Shown here one piece after another: positions 9,806 through 19,805 of a stretch of 64,000 bases of DNA (positions are counted from its first letter, which is position 1; each line of letters starts with the position of its first letter). The notes under the pieces are model-generated. The model was given only the letters and a program-made list of their open reading frames with translations, searched no databases and had not been told where the DNA came from. The DNA comes from Gemmatimonadaceae bacterium (GTDB lineage Bacteria; Gemmatimonadota; Gemmatimonadetes; Gemmatimonadales; Gemmatimonadaceae). The translations under genes were made by a program, and so were the position numbers. The stretch lies in the NCBI GenBank assembly GCA_013697785.1, contig JACCWE010000109.1, positions 1 to 64,000 of the forward strand, read 5' to 3'.

Positions 9806-11666
9806 ATGACGTTTCGTTCTGGCTTTCTTCTGGTGGCCATCATCGCTGCATCGGCTTGCGGGGGAAGCACGGAGCCGCAAGACAATACGAGCCCCGCGAC
9901 GGTGGAGCTATCGAGCGACACGGCGACGACGTATCCCGATGCGACTTCGTATCTCCCGACTGTTACCGTCTTCAATCGGTCGCATCAAGCCATTCAACAT
10001 GCCGTCACCTGGACCTCGGCCAACTCGTCGATCGCTACGATAGACGGAATACATGTTGACGCAAATGCGATCGGCACCGTGGTCCTCACGGCAACTTCCG
10101 GAAACGCAAGCGGGACGTATTCGCTCAAGGTCGTGCGAGAGCCAGTCACGCGAGTCACGGTCACGCCGAATGGGGCGGAGCTCTATGGTCTCGACTCGAT
10201 AGAGTTGCACGCCGTAGCAGGTGGTCCGAGCCACGATTCGCTTCCCGGGCGCGCTGTAGCCTTCGCGGCCTTGGATCCCGGCATCGCCACGGTTAGCTCA
10301 ACTGGCGTCGTTCATCTCCACGGTTCCGGGAATGCACGCATCACTGCCACGAGCGAAGGGTTCGTGGATACAGTTGGTATCGCGGCGGACGCGCGCGTTG
10401 TGAAGACGATCACCGTGTTGCCCGCTTCGCTCAACATAGTTCCGGGTGCGAACGCCGCACCATGGATCTATCACACGTACGACTTATTGGGCACCGAGCT
10501 GCCTAACCGCATTCCTGTGGCGGGCAACGAGTGACAGCATTGTAGTGACAGCCACGTTTCATAGCGCATTTGCCCACGCGGTCGGCACGGCCACAATAAC
10601 AGCCCGCGTCGACAACGCGGTTGCACACATTCCCGTCACGGTCGCACTCGTCGCCTTCACGAGCGTCACGAACGCCGGTGACCACGGGTGCGGGCTGAAT
10701 GCGGCGCACGAAGCATGGTGCTGGGGCAGTGACTACGTCGGTCAGCTGGGAACGCAGACGTTTCTGTACGAGGGCGATCCCGCACCAGAGCGTGTTCTCG
10801 GCGGCTTGAGCTTCGTCTCGATCGCTGCGGGCAGGGGATGGACGTGCGCGCTCACGAGCGCTGGAGTTCCGTACTGCTGGGGCGGCGTCCACGCGGTTGG
10901 AGAGGGCAGCATGCTCCCACAGAAGATCAATGGCGTTACGCTCGTGTCGCTGTCGAATTCAGGTGATCGTGCATGTGGGCTCCATGCGGCAGGAACCGCG
11001 TGGTGCTGGGGCAACGCGGGCACGGAGAACATCCTGTTTACACCGCCCGTTGGATGCGCCATCCAGTGCTGGACTCCCGTCGCAGTCGGTCACGGGAAAC
11101 ATTGGAGCCAGCTCAGTGCCGGAGCGGGATCCCACATCTGCGGGATCGACACGAATGGCGCGGCGGAGTGCTGGGGAAGCAATCACAGTGGACAGATCGG
11201 TGACGGCACGCTCGTGGACGATTCGCTAGCCGTCGTCGTCCACAATGGCATTGCATTCACGCGCATCAGCGCCGGTGATGCTGCTACGTGTGGCACTACG
11301 GCATCTGGGAATGCGTATTGCTGGGGCTCGGACACGTACGGCGAATTGGGAAGCGGCGTTCAGGCGCCATCCTGCTCCGAAGGGAATCTCTGCTATACAA
11401 GTCCCATTCCCGTCGCCGGCGGCCACACGTTCGTCACCGTAGATGTAGATGACGATCATGCGTGCGGGCGCACGAGCGCGGGGGAGATCTACTGCTGGGG
11501 ATATTCGAACGGCAACGGTGCACCGACGATTCCGGCTCTGCGGTCCGGAGACTTCACGTTCACAACATCGAGCGAAGACGGTGGCGAATGTGGTATGGCG
11601 ACGAACGGAGAGGCGATCTGCGTACGCCACGATGGTGATCCAGTTGCGATCCTCGGACAGCAATAG
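9806..11666 (+). pseudogene. Ig-like (BIG2) / RCC1-repeat lipoprotein, split by a frameshift near 10515
   Basis: Two overlapping frames read as one protein. Frame one (9806-10534) starts with a lipoprotein signal (MTFRSGFLL, lipobox before Cys in ASACGGST) and has bacterial Ig-like repeats with the WTSANSSIATI type of motif. Frame two continues from about 10518 with WRATSDSIV, another Ig-like strand, then about seven RCC1-like repeats of roughly 50 residues, each built on a Cys-Gly ... YCWGS pattern (up to 11666). One missing base, or two extra, between 10514 and 10520 separates them. The family is a surface-anchored beta-propeller lipoprotein; ligand unknown. Base composition looks somewhat less GC-rich than the neighbours. 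Whether the break is biological or an assembly indel cannot be told from sequence alone. Confidence 0.82.
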
Positions 11667-11949
11667 GATGACTGCACGGATAGCTCGAGCGCTCGCCTTC
11701 TGATCGGACAGATGACTGCTTGCATGCCAACCCGCGCGCCCGCACCGCGGCAGCAGCCTTGCGGCCATGACCTCTCGAACGGGTTACTGCTGGCGAGCAT
11801 ACTCGGAGGGATGCTCCGAGGATCGAAGGACGGTGGGCAGAGTGGCGCCGCTACAGACTTCCTCAAGAAGCTGCAAGGCAGCGCTTCGCACTGACCGAGG
11901 GCCGTTCTCGTCTTTCAGCGGGGGTCCCTCGGCGCTAGCTTCGTGCACC

Positions 11950-14900
11950 ATGCTCGAGCACACCCCTCGCTTCGACACTCCCACAGCCGAGCGCGTTGCA
12001 CGCGAGCACTTCGGCATCGATGGCGTCGCAAGCGAGCTGACGAGCGAGCGCGATCAGAATTTTCGGATCGAGCGTCCGAATGGCGAGCGCTTCGTGCTCA
12101 AGATTGCGAACGCCCTCGAGCAGCGCGCGATGCTCGAGGCGCAGCAGGCCGCGATGAGCCACGTGGCGACTCGTCTCGACTTCACGCCGCGGGTGTTGCG
12201 CACCGCCGCTGGCGAGTCACTCGTGACCGTCGCTGGCATTGATGGTCGCGAGCATCTCGCCTGGGTAATCTCGTGGCTCCCGGGAAAGCCGCTGGGCCTC
12301 GCCACGCGTCGTTCGAGCGAGCTACTCGTGGATTTCGGGCGCGGCGTGGGCGCGCTCGCCTCTGCGCTGGAGGACTTCGATACGCCGGCCATCCATCGCG
12401 ATTTCTACTGGGATCTCGCGCGGGGCCGCGAGATCGTGTCGCGCTATCGCGGGCTCGTCACGGATACCGACCTCGGAAGCACGATCGACCAGCTGATGGC
12501 TACGTTCGACGAGCGAGTCGCGCCGCTTCTCGATCGCCTCCCCCGCTCGGCGATCCACGGTGATCCGAACGACTACAACGTGCTGGTGGGCGGCGGAGCG
12601 GACATCGAGTCCGCCGCTCAGTCGGTTACGGGAGTAGTCGACTTCGGAGACATGACGCACAGCTATCGCATAGCGGATCTCGCGATAGCGATCGCGTACG
12701 TCATCTTCGGCGAGGGCGATCCGCTCTCCATCGCGGCGCAGCTCGTGAGAGGTTACAGCGAGCGCATGTCGCCGACGGATGAAGAGCTGGCCGCACTTTT
12801 CGGACTGGTCGCGCTCAGGCTGTGCACGAGCGTCTGCATCGCCGCCGACCAGCAGCGGCAGCGTCCCGACAACGAGTATCTCGGCGTGAGTCAGTCCGCG
12901 ATCGCGCGCACGTTGCCGCTTCTCGCCGACATTCCATTTTCGCTCGCCGAGGCAGTATTTCGCGAGGCAGCGGGCAAGCGCATCTCGCCGGCAAGCGAAC
13001 GCGTGGTCGAGTACCTGGAAAGTCTCGAGTCCATTCCCGCCTTGCTCGGCATCGATCCGCAGCGAGCACCGAGCCTCGTGCTCGATTTTGGAGTTTCGAG
13101 TCCGTTCATCGTCGGCGATCCGGCGAGCAATGCCGAGCCGGATGTCACCGAACGGATATTCGGCGCGATGCGAACGGCCGGCGTCACGCTTTCGATCGGG
13201 CGCTACGACGAGGCCCGTCTCATCTACACGGCGCCAATGTTCGGCGGCGATGCCGATCGGTCGATCGACTCCCGCACGATCCACATCGGGCTCGATCTGT
13301 TCGCGGCGGTGGGCACGCCGGTGTTTGCGCCGCTCGATGGCGTGGTCCACGCCTCGCGTGACGAACGCGCACCGCTCGACTACGGACCGGTCGTCGTGCT
13401 GCGTCACGAGACCGATGACGGCACGCCGTTTTTTACGCTCTACGGGCATCTGAGTCGGAAGTCGCTCGACGCCCTCCTACCCGGGCGCACGGTGAAGGCA
13501 GGCGAGAAGATCGCAACGCTCGGCCCTGCTGCCGTGAACGGCGGATGGACGCCTCATCTGCATTTTCAGATCGTCACCGACATCCTAGATCTCGGCACGA
13601 GCTTCCCGGGCGTCGCGCGAGCGTCGCAGCGCGCGGTGTGGCGAGCGCTTTGCCCGGATCCGAATCTCCTTGCGCGAGTGCCGCTCGATCGATTCCCTCC
13701 TCCGGGGCTGGACCGCGCCGAGACGCTCGCCGAGCGACGCGCGGTGATCGGGGGCAATCTCAGCATCGCGTACTGCGAGCCCGTGAAGATCGTGCGCGGC
13801 TGGATGCAGCATCTCTACGACGACGTGGGCCGACGCTATCTCGACGCGTACAACAACGTGCCGCACGTCGGGCACTCGCATCCGCGTGTCGTTGATGCCG
13901 CGGTCGCGCAGATGCGACTCCTCAACACGAACACGCGTTATCTGAGCGACCTGCTCGTCGAGTACGCGGATCGCCTGCTCGCGACCTTCCCGGCATCGCT
14001 CGACGTGTGTTACGTCGTGAACTCGGCCAGCGAGGCGAACGAGCTCGCGCTTCGGCTCACGCGCGCGTACACGGGAAATCGCGATATGATCGTGCTCGAG
14101 GCTGCGTATCACGGCAACACCACGTCGCTCGTAGATCTGAGTCCCTACAAGCATGATGGTCCCGGCGGCAGCGGAGCACCGGATTGGGTTCACGCGGTGC
14201 CGCTGCCGGACGTGTATCGGGGTGCGTACAAGGCTTTCGACCGCGACGCCGGAGCAAAGTACTCGGCGTCGGTGGCCGATACGATTCGAATGATTCAGGA
14301 GAGCGGCAGAGGCGTCGGCGGATTCATCGCGGAGACCTGCCCGAGCGTCGGAGGACAGCTCATCCTGCCGCCTGGCTACCTCTTTCGTGTCTACGAGTAC
14401 GTGCGAAGCGCTGGCGGCGTATGTATCGCCGACGAGGTGCAGACGGGGCTCGGCCGAATGGGCACGAGCTTCTGGGCTTTCGAAGATCAGGAGGTCGCGC
14501 CGGACATCGTCGTGATGGGGAAGCCGCTCGGCAATGGGCATCCGCTCGCGGCCGTCGCAACGACGCGTGCGATAGCGGATGCGTTCGACAACGGGATGGA
14601 GTACTTCAGCACCTTCGGCGGAAATACCGTGTCGTGCGCGGTCGGTCTCGCGGTCCTCGACGTCGTGCGGGACGAAGGGCTGCAGGCGCACGCGCTCGCG
14701 GTGGGAAAGACGATGGGCGCTCGGCTTCGCGCGCTCGTGGAGCGATATACGATCGTGGGCGACGTTCGCGGCTCGGGGCTATTCTGGGGCGTCGAGCTCG
14801 TGCGCGATCGGGAGACGCTCGAGCCGGCGGGTGCCGAAGCGTCGTTCGTGGCGAATCGGATGCGCGAGCGGGGCATCCTGCTCGGCACCGACGGACCGTA

Positions 14901-15006
14901 CCACAATGTGGTGAAGATCCGTCCGCCGATGCCGTTCACCGCCGCCGATGGCGAGATGCTGGTTGATGAGCTCGAGCGCGCGTTGAGGCAGCTGCCGACT
15001 CACTAG
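11950..15006 (+). CDS. APH-type kinase / M23 peptidase-like / class III aminotransferase trifunctional fusion
   Basis: A 1018-aa cytoplasmic-looking fusion with no signal peptide. Residues about 1-340 are an aminoglycoside-phosphotransferase-like small-molecule kinase: Lys51 in FVLKIAN, catalytic loop HGDPNDYN at 203-210 and metal-binding DFGD at 231-234. Residues about 425-545 are an M23/LytM-like domain with its zinc set intact: His445 and Asp449 in HIGLD, His500 in LYGH, His536 and His538 in HLHF. Residues about 590-1018 are a class III PLP enzyme with Asp828 in IADEVQTG and Lys858 in MGKPLGNGHP, closest in character to AGXT2L-type phospho-lyases. Family knowledge: a kinase plus AGXT2L pair phosphorylates an amino alcohol and then eliminates ammonia and phosphate. 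Substrate is inferred only. The ATG at 11950 begins the APH homology. Confidence 0.9.
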   Translation: MLEHTPRFDTPTAERVAREHFGIDGVASELTSERDQNFRIERPNGERFVLKIANALEQRAMLEAQQAAMSHVATRLDFTPRVLRTAAGESLVTVAGIDGREHLAWVISWLPGKPLGLATRRSSELLVDFGRGVGALASALEDFDTPAIHRDFYWDLARGREIVSRYRGLVTDTDLGSTIDQLMATFDERVAPLLDRLPRSAIHGDPNDYNVLVGGGADIESAAQSVTGVVDFGDMTHSYRIADLAIAIAYVIFGEGDPLSIAAQLVRGYSERMSPTDEELAALFGLVALRLCTSVCIAADQQRQRPDNEYLGVSQSAIARTLPLLADIPFSLAEAVFREAAGKRISPASERVVEYLESLESIPALLGIDPQRAPSLVLDFGVSSPFIVGDPASNAEPDVTERIFGAMRTAGVTLSIGRYDEARLIYTAPMFGGDADRSIDSRTIHIGLDLFAAVGTPVFAPLDGVVHASRDERAPLDYGPVVVLRHETDDGTPFFTLYGHLSRKSLDALLPGRTVKAGEKIATLGPAAVNGGWTPHLHFQIVTDILDLGTSFPGVARASQRAVWRALCPDPNLLARVPLDRFPPPGLDRAETLAERRAVIGGNLSIAYCEPVKIVRGWMQHLYDDVGRRYLDAYNNVPHVGHSHPRVVDAAVAQMRLLNTNTRYLSDLLVEYADRLLATFPASLDVCYVVNSASEANELALRLTRAYTGNRDMIVLEAAYHGNTTSLVDLSPYKHDGPGGSGAPDWVHAVPLPDVYRGAYKAFDRDAGAKYSASVADTIRMIQESGRGVGGFIAETCPSVGGQLILPPGYLFRVYEYVRSAGGVCIADEVQTGLGRMGTSFWAFEDQEVAPDIVVMGKPLGNGHPLAAVATTRAIADAFDNGMEYFSTFGGNTVSCAVGLAVLDVVRDEGLQAHALAVGKTMGARLRALVERYTIVGDVRGSGLFWGVELVRDRETLEPAGAEASFVANRMRERGILLGTDGPYHNVVKIRPPMPFTAADGEMLVDELERALRQLPTH

Positions 15007-15167
15007 CGCCGAGTCGTCGATCGAGCTACTCGAGCAGAATGATGGCTCGCGAGCCGGTCGAGCAGGCGGATGTGCAGCGTGTCGCCGCGCGCGATGCTCT
15101 GAGCGGAGAGCCGCCGCGCCACAACGGTGACAATTGCGGCAAGGAAAAAGGGTCGAAGCCGACACAT
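15003..15167 (-). CDS. Short putative secreted peptide, possibly a truncated gene
   Basis: A 54-aa frame overlapping the end of the fusion gene by four bases. It has a hydrophobic N-terminus ending in a plausible signal cleavage site (LSAQS) and then GDTLHIRLLDRL. This recalls the first strand of secreted proteins whose homology normally continues much further. It then runs into an Arg/Ser-rich tail that looks non-coding. It may be the remnant of a longer secreted protein or a chance frame. It lies directly downstream of the kinase that ends at 15209 on the same strand. Confidence 0.25.
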   Translation of the reverse strand: MCRLRPFFLAAIVTVVARRLSAQSIARGDTLHIRLLDRLASHHSARVARSTTRR

Positions 15168-15208
15168 CCTGCGAGATTCACCGCGCGGCAGAAAGCGATC
15201 GCGCAAAG

Positions 15209-17878
15209 TTATTTCTGCGAGCGCGCCTTCAGCTCCTCGAACCAGTGCTCGCTCACGATGAGCGTCCCCGTCTCTCCGGCCGTCGTCTCACGCAGCATCA
15301 GGAAGCGCTTGTCATCGGGCGCAACGCTGAGCTGCTGCACCGGGCCGCCGAAGGTGAAGGGCGACAGCGGGAAGAGTACCTTCTGCGCGCCGACCGTGAA
15401 CGTCGGCGACTCGCTCACCTGCGCCGCCTGCAGCTCGTTGCGACCATTCCGGAAGAAGAGCTCCTTGCCACTGTGAGACCAGACGGGCGCGTTTCCGCCC
15501 GACGTCGAAACCTGCCAGCGTGCCGTGGCCACATCGGGAAACGGACGGACGAAGATCTCGTTCGTTCCGGATTCATCGGAGGAGTACGCGAGAAATTTTC
15601 CGTCGGGCGATAGCGACGGAGTGAGCTCGCGCGCCGGTGTCGCGACGAGCGGCACGAGAGCAGTGTCGCCCAAATGAGCGGCGAATATGTCGCCGTTCCC
15701 CATCTCTCCGACAACACTTCGCACGATGAGCCACTTTCCGTCCTGCGACACGAACGCCTGTCCGTTCGCGTGACTCGTCGCGAGGAGCTTACGCTGCGCT
15801 CCGACTCCGTCAGCGCGTCGCACGGCGGGAATGCCGCCGCCGTCGCCGCGATCGAGCAAATACACCACGCTGCTTCCGTCGGGCATCCACGATGGTCGAA
15901 AGGCCGCCGTATCGCCAAAGGTGATCCGCGAAAAGGGCCCTCCTGGAAGTTGCTTCACCCAGACATCGGATCCCGCCGCTCTCAGCACGTCGAGCGCGAT
16001 CGATCGTCCGTTCGGCGACAGTGAAAAGCTCGAGATCGTCCCGCCCGTTTTCCACGCGGCGTCCACGGGGCTGGCCAATCCTTCCCTCGTGACCCATACG
16101 AGCTCGCGCGCAGATCTCTGGCTCAGCGTCATGTAGATCAGGGTGCCCGCCTTCGAAAGCGCGACTTCGGAGCTGAACGCGTTCGACTCGAGCCCCTCAT
16201 ACAGCGCGACCGGAGGCCCCGTGAGCGCGAGCTTCCTCGCGTCGAACGGCACGACGAACAGCTTGCCATCCGCGCTGACGACGACGAGATCGCCCGACTC
16301 CGAGTAGCGCGCATAGATACCGCGCATGAGCACGTGCGGCTCTCCCTTTGGCAGCTCCATCGCGACGATCTCGAAGTCGGCGACACCTTGTCCTTCGCGG
16401 CGCAACCGAAAAACCATTCCCTTGGCGCCCGGCAATACCACGGGCCACTCGGCGCCGAGCACCTTCCCGCCGGGTGGAAACTTGTACACGGCCTCGGAAT
16501 GGCCGCCGGTCGAAGGGATGCGACTGATCCCGGAGTCCGCCTCGAAGTACACGTAATTGTCGCTGCCCCAGTCTGCCGCGGTCGCGTTGGCGCTATCGGT
16601 GAGCGTGAGCGAGGATCCGCCATCGAGGGGAAGGACGCGAACGGACTTGCCGTTTACGACGAAGCCAACCTGGCGTCCGTCCGGCGAGAAGAATGGGGAC
16701 GACGCGCCATCGGTTCCGGTGATCGGAGTCGGGCGCACCTTGTCCGCGTCCTTCAGCCAGAGCCGTGTACCGGCGTCGCCGCGTCCGGCGTACACGATGC
16801 GCTTGCCGTCGGGGGACACTGCGACGCGACCGCCGAGCGATCCGGCGACGATCCCTTCGTTGTCGCGAAGGAGCATCGCGTATCGATTCATGAAGGGATG
16901 CTCGCGCGGGCGCAGCCAGCCCCATGCCGCGAGCGCCGCGAGAAACAGCATCGCGGCGAGGAGCGCGATCGTTCGCGCTCTCGACGCCGGCGGAGCGGCG
17001 GCGGGCGTGAAGCCGGCGGTCGACGCCATCATCGCTCCAGTCGCTGGCTCGCTTAACGCGCGCACGAACTGGTCAGCGGTCGCGAAGCGATCCGCCGGGA
17101 GCTTCGCCAGCGCCTTGTGCACCGCGAAGTTCACGTTCGCCGGCACCGACTTGCGCCGAATGTTGAGCTGCTCCGGCTCCTTCGTGACGACCGCGGCGAT
17201 CACCGCCTGCATTGTCGGCCCGGTGTGCGGCGGCTCGCCCGCGAGCATTTCGTAGAGGAGCGCGCCCAGGCTATACACGTCGGAGCGTGCATCGAGTCCG
17301 CGCTCGCCCGTCGCCTGCTCCGGGCTCATGTAGCTGGGAGTGCCGAGCGAGAGGCCGGTCTCCGTCATGCGATTGCCGCCGGCATGACTCACCGCGAGCG
17401 CGATGCCGAAGTCAGCGACGAGCGCGGATCCGTCGTGCAGGAGGATGTTCTCAGGCTTGATGTCGCGGTGAATCACGCCGTGGCGATGCGCGTAGTCGAG
17501 CGCCGAGCCGATCTCCTTCGCGAGACGCACCGCATCGTCGACGGGAAGCTGGTGCTCGCGATTCAGACGATCGCGCAGCGACTCGCCCTCGATGAGGGGC
17601 ATCACATAGAACAGGTAGGAGTCCGCCTGTCCCGAATCGAAGAGCGGGAGGATGTGCGGATGCTGAAGCGCCGCCGTCGTCTTGATCTCCGCGAGAAAGC
17701 GCTCGGCGCCGATCACCGCGGCGAGCTCGGGGCGCAGCACCTTCACCGCGACGCTTCGCGAGTGCCGAAGATCCTGCGCGAGATAGACGGTCGCCATTCC
17801 GCCGGCGCCGAGCGTGCGCTCGAGGCGATACCGGTCGGCGAGCGCTTCGACGAGGCGAGGCGGTGGCGTCTCTTCCAT
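15209..17878 (-). CDS. Membrane-anchored Ser/Thr protein kinase with C-terminal WD40-like propeller
   Basis: An 889-aa Hanks-type kinase. The kinase domain (about 17-280) has the glycine loop GAGGMATV (24-31), Lys46 in VAVKV, the catalytic HRDIKPEN (Asp139), and DFG at 156-158. A single transmembrane helix (around 308-325, Leu/Ala rich) separates it from an extracytoplasmic region of PD40/TolB-like blades with recurring SPDGR and SPDGK motifs, likely a beta-propeller sensor. The start ATG is 17876-17878; the region upstream codes nothing. It is likely to phosphorylate cytoplasmic targets in response to an external ligand; neither is known. Confidence 0.95.
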   Translation of the reverse strand: MEETPPPRLVEALADRYRLERTLGAGGMATVYLAQDLRHSRSVAVKVLRPELAAVIGAERFLAEIKTTAALQHPHILPLFDSGQADSYLFYVMPLIEGESLRDRLNREHQLPVDDAVRLAKEIGSALDYAHRHGVIHRDIKPENILLHDGSALVADFGIALAVSHAGGNRMTETGLSLGTPSYMSPEQATGERGLDARSDVYSLGALLYEMLAGEPPHTGPTMQAVIAAVVTKEPEQLNIRRKSVPANVNFAVHKALAKLPADRFATADQFVRALSEPATGAMMASTAGFTPAAAPPASRARTIALLAAMLFLAALAAWGWLRPREHPFMNRYAMLLRDNEGIVAGSLGGRVAVSPDGKRIVYAGRGDAGTRLWLKDADKVRPTPITGTDGASSPFFSPDGRQVGFVVNGKSVRVLPLDGGSSLTLTDSANATAADWGSDNYVYFEADSGISRIPSTGGHSEAVYKFPPGGKVLGAEWPVVLPGAKGMVFRLRREGQGVADFEIVAMELPKGEPHVLMRGIYARYSESGDLVVVSADGKLFVVPFDARKLALTGPPVALYEGLESNAFSSEVALSKAGTLIYMTLSQRSARELVWVTREGLASPVDAAWKTGGTISSFSLSPNGRSIALDVLRAAGSDVWVKQLPGGPFSRITFGDTAAFRPSWMPDGSSVVYLLDRGDGGGIPAVRRADGVGAQRKLLATSHANGQAFVSQDGKWLIVRSVVGEMGNGDIFAAHLGDTALVPLVATPARELTPSLSPDGKFLAYSSDESGTNEIFVRPFPDVATARWQVSTSGGNAPVWSHSGKELFFRNGRNELQAAQVSESPTFTVGAQKVLFPLSPFTFGGPVQQLSVAPDDKRFLMLRETTAGETGTLIVSEHWFEELKARSQK

Positions 17879-17965
17879 GTGCCCTGGGCGCTTGCGGTGG
17901 TTGGAACGGGCTCGGCAGCGAGGAGAAGCTACGTGCCCGGGGCGCGTGCGTCCATGCCGAGAGTG

Positions 17966-18433
17966 CTAAACGGCCCCCGAGGGCTCGTTAAGAAGTCTCA
18001 ACACCTCGGTCTCTCGGTAGCGGAAGATCCGCGCGAGCTGCAGCCGGATAAGTGGCGCGGCGAGGCGGCCGAGCGCCCCGAACGGCAGCGCGTACACTAC
18101 CTCGTCGTCAATGTCGGTGCCGCCATTCACGCTCGTGAAGCGATGCGTGTGCACCCACTTCGCATACGGCCCCGAGAGCTGCTCGTCGACGAAGTGAACG
18201 CCCGGCTCCCACACCGCTATTCGTGTGCGCCAGCGCATCGGAATGCCCCAGAGCCTGATCGTGTAGTCGATGAGCGTGCCCGCCGCCATCGCGATCGGGA
18301 GCGGCGTCGCGATCGCGAAGCCGAGCTCGCGGGGCGTGATGCGAGCGAGGTTCGCGGCGTCGGCGAAGAAGGCGAAGGCGTGATCGATCCGGGCGGGGAC
18401 GTGGATGTGCGTGCGGAGCGCGTATTCTTTCAC
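17966..18433 (-). CDS. SRPBCC family protein (polyketide cyclase/dehydrase-like)
   Basis: A 155-aa START/Bet v1-like hydrophobic-pocket protein. The family pattern is visible: an N-terminal strand (YALRTHIHVPARIDHAFAFF), a short helix (ADAANLARITP), GTLIDYTIRLWGIPMRW, then FVDEQLSGPYAKWVHTHRF and a long C-terminal helix. The closest character is the subfamily described as cyclase or ligand-binding SRPBCC. It starts with GTG at 18431-18433, only 10 bp after the stop of the AI-2E permease gene, so the two are co-transcribed. No catalytic residues can be assigned; a lipid or polyketide ligand is only a guess. Confidence 0.85.
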   Translation of the reverse strand: MKEYALRTHIHVPARIDHAFAFFADAANLARITPRELGFAIATPLPIAMAAGTLIDYTIRLWGIPMRWRTRIAVWEPGVHFVDEQLSGPYAKWVHTHRFTSVNGGTDIDDEVVYALPFGALGRLAAPLIRLQLARIFRYRETEVLRLLNEPSGAV

Positions 18434-18443
18434 CGCCGCAAGC

Positions 18444-19706
18444 TCAGCTCACCCTCGGCGCCTGACGTGGAGTGCGCACCGATACGCGTACGAGCGCGCG
18501 CCGCTCCTCGTCATCACGCTGTCCGAGGAATTCGCCGATCGACGCGAGCACGCCAATGTGATCGCAGAAGATCTTGAATGTCGCAACGAGAGGAACCGCA
18601 ATGAAGGCGCCCGGAATTCCCCACACCCAGAACCAGAAGGCGAGACCTACGAACAGTGCAACGGGGTTGAGCGCGAGACGATGACCGAGAAGGATGGGAC
18701 TGACGAAATTTCCCTGAATGAGATTTACCGCGATAAAGCTGCCAGGAACGAGCAGGGCATGCCCGACAGAATCGAAGGTCGTGAGGGCAGCGATCATCAG
18801 AATCGCCGACATCGCGAGAGCGCCGAGGTACGGAATGAACTCCAGTGCGAAGACGAGCAGCCCCCACAGGATGGGGCTCGGCATTCCCCACGCCCACATG
18901 ATCAGCGCGACGACCACTCCTTCCACTGCGTTCACGAGTGAAGTCGTAAGGAGATACGTGGAGATCGATGCCTCCGTTTCGCGCGCGATTTGCACGGCGA
19001 GCTTTCGTTCGCTGCCGCCGGGCAGGACCTTGATGAGCTTTTGCAGAAAGAGGTCCCCCGCGGCGAGGAGGAAGTACAAGAGAATCGTCACTTCGAGGAT
19101 GGCGCCCACCACTCGCTGCGTTGTGCCGAAGAACCGCGTGATGAGACTCGGTCCGGCAACTACCACCTGCGTCGGCTTGGCGGACCCCGAGGGTGAGGAG
19201 CCACCAGCGGTCGCGGTTGCCGCGTTCGCAACCTGCTCGGCGGTCTTGCTCGCGCGCTGTAGCGGCTTGAGGAGCTTGGTTAGCCTCGCTTCCGCCGTGG
19301 ACAGAGTGGCCGGAGCGTCCGTGGCGAATCGCTCGACGGGTCCGGCTAGCTCGTAGCCCGAGAGCCCGACCGCAGCCAACATGCCGAGGATGACGATCAG
19401 CGCGCCGAACGGCGGTGATATCCTGAGTCGCGAGAGCAGCCGAATGACGGGGCTCAAGAGGAAGTTGAGCAGCACCGCAAACACGATCGGCAGCAGAAAT
19501 TCTCTCGCGAAGTAGATAGTGTAGATGACCGCGAGGACCGCAAGGATCCAGACGGCAGTCGACAGTCCTTGTAGCGTGCCGAGCGCGGCGCCGGTCTCAT
19601 CGATATCGGGCACCGCCTGATCCGCTCCGAGGGGCGCGACGGCGGGCGCGCCGACATCCACGTCGGGTTCGAGCGCGGACTCGCCTCTATCGCTGCGTGG
19701 CTGCAT
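18444..19706 (-). CDS. AI-2E family transporter (PerM-type)
   Basis: A 420-aa polytopic membrane protein. After a hydrophilic, acidic N-tail (about 1-45) come two transmembrane helices, a soluble linker (about 125-195, with an Ala/Ser/Pro-rich stretch) and a C-terminal block of about five to six helices. The family-typical segments are LPIVFAVLLNFLLSPVIRLL and GWGLLVFALEFIPYLGAL-like residues; the latter matches the conserved FIPYxGxL motif. Members move autoinducer-2, Na+/H+ or other solutes; the substrate here is open. The ATG at 19704-19706 is clear. It is followed by the SRPBCC gene with a 10-bp gap. Confidence 0.92.
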   Translation of the reverse strand: MQPRSDRGESALEPDVDVGAPAVAPLGADQAVPDIDETGAALGTLQGLSTAVWILAVLAVIYTIYFAREFLLPIVFAVLLNFLLSPVIRLLSRLRISPPFGALIVILGMLAAVGLSGYELAGPVERFATDAPATLSTAEARLTKLLKPLQRASKTAEQVANAATATAGGSSPSGSAKPTQVVVAGPSLITRFFGTTQRVVGAILEVTILLYFLLAAGDLFLQKLIKVLPGGSERKLAVQIARETEASISTYLLTTSLVNAVEGVVVALIMWAWGMPSPILWGLLVFALEFIPYLGALAMSAILMIAALTTFDSVGHALLVPGSFIAVNLIQGNFVSPILLGHRLALNPVALFVGLAFWFWVWGIPGAFIAVPLVATFKIFCDHIGVLASIGEFLGQRDDEERRALVRVSVRTPRQAPRVS

Positions 19707-19805
19707 GTTCGTGCCGAAGGTGAGAGGCGGGGCGGTCTATCTGGACACGAGAGCTACAAGGCAAGTTGTTCGCCAGCACCGCACTCGCACCGTCAGGTCG
19801 AGGTG

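Noticed and set aside
11712-11894. A 60-codon plus-strand frame upstream of the fusion gene with a small amphipathic product
   Set aside because: It has only a weak ribosome site and overlaps the upstream part of another open frame. Third-position GC bias is moderate and no homology is apparent.
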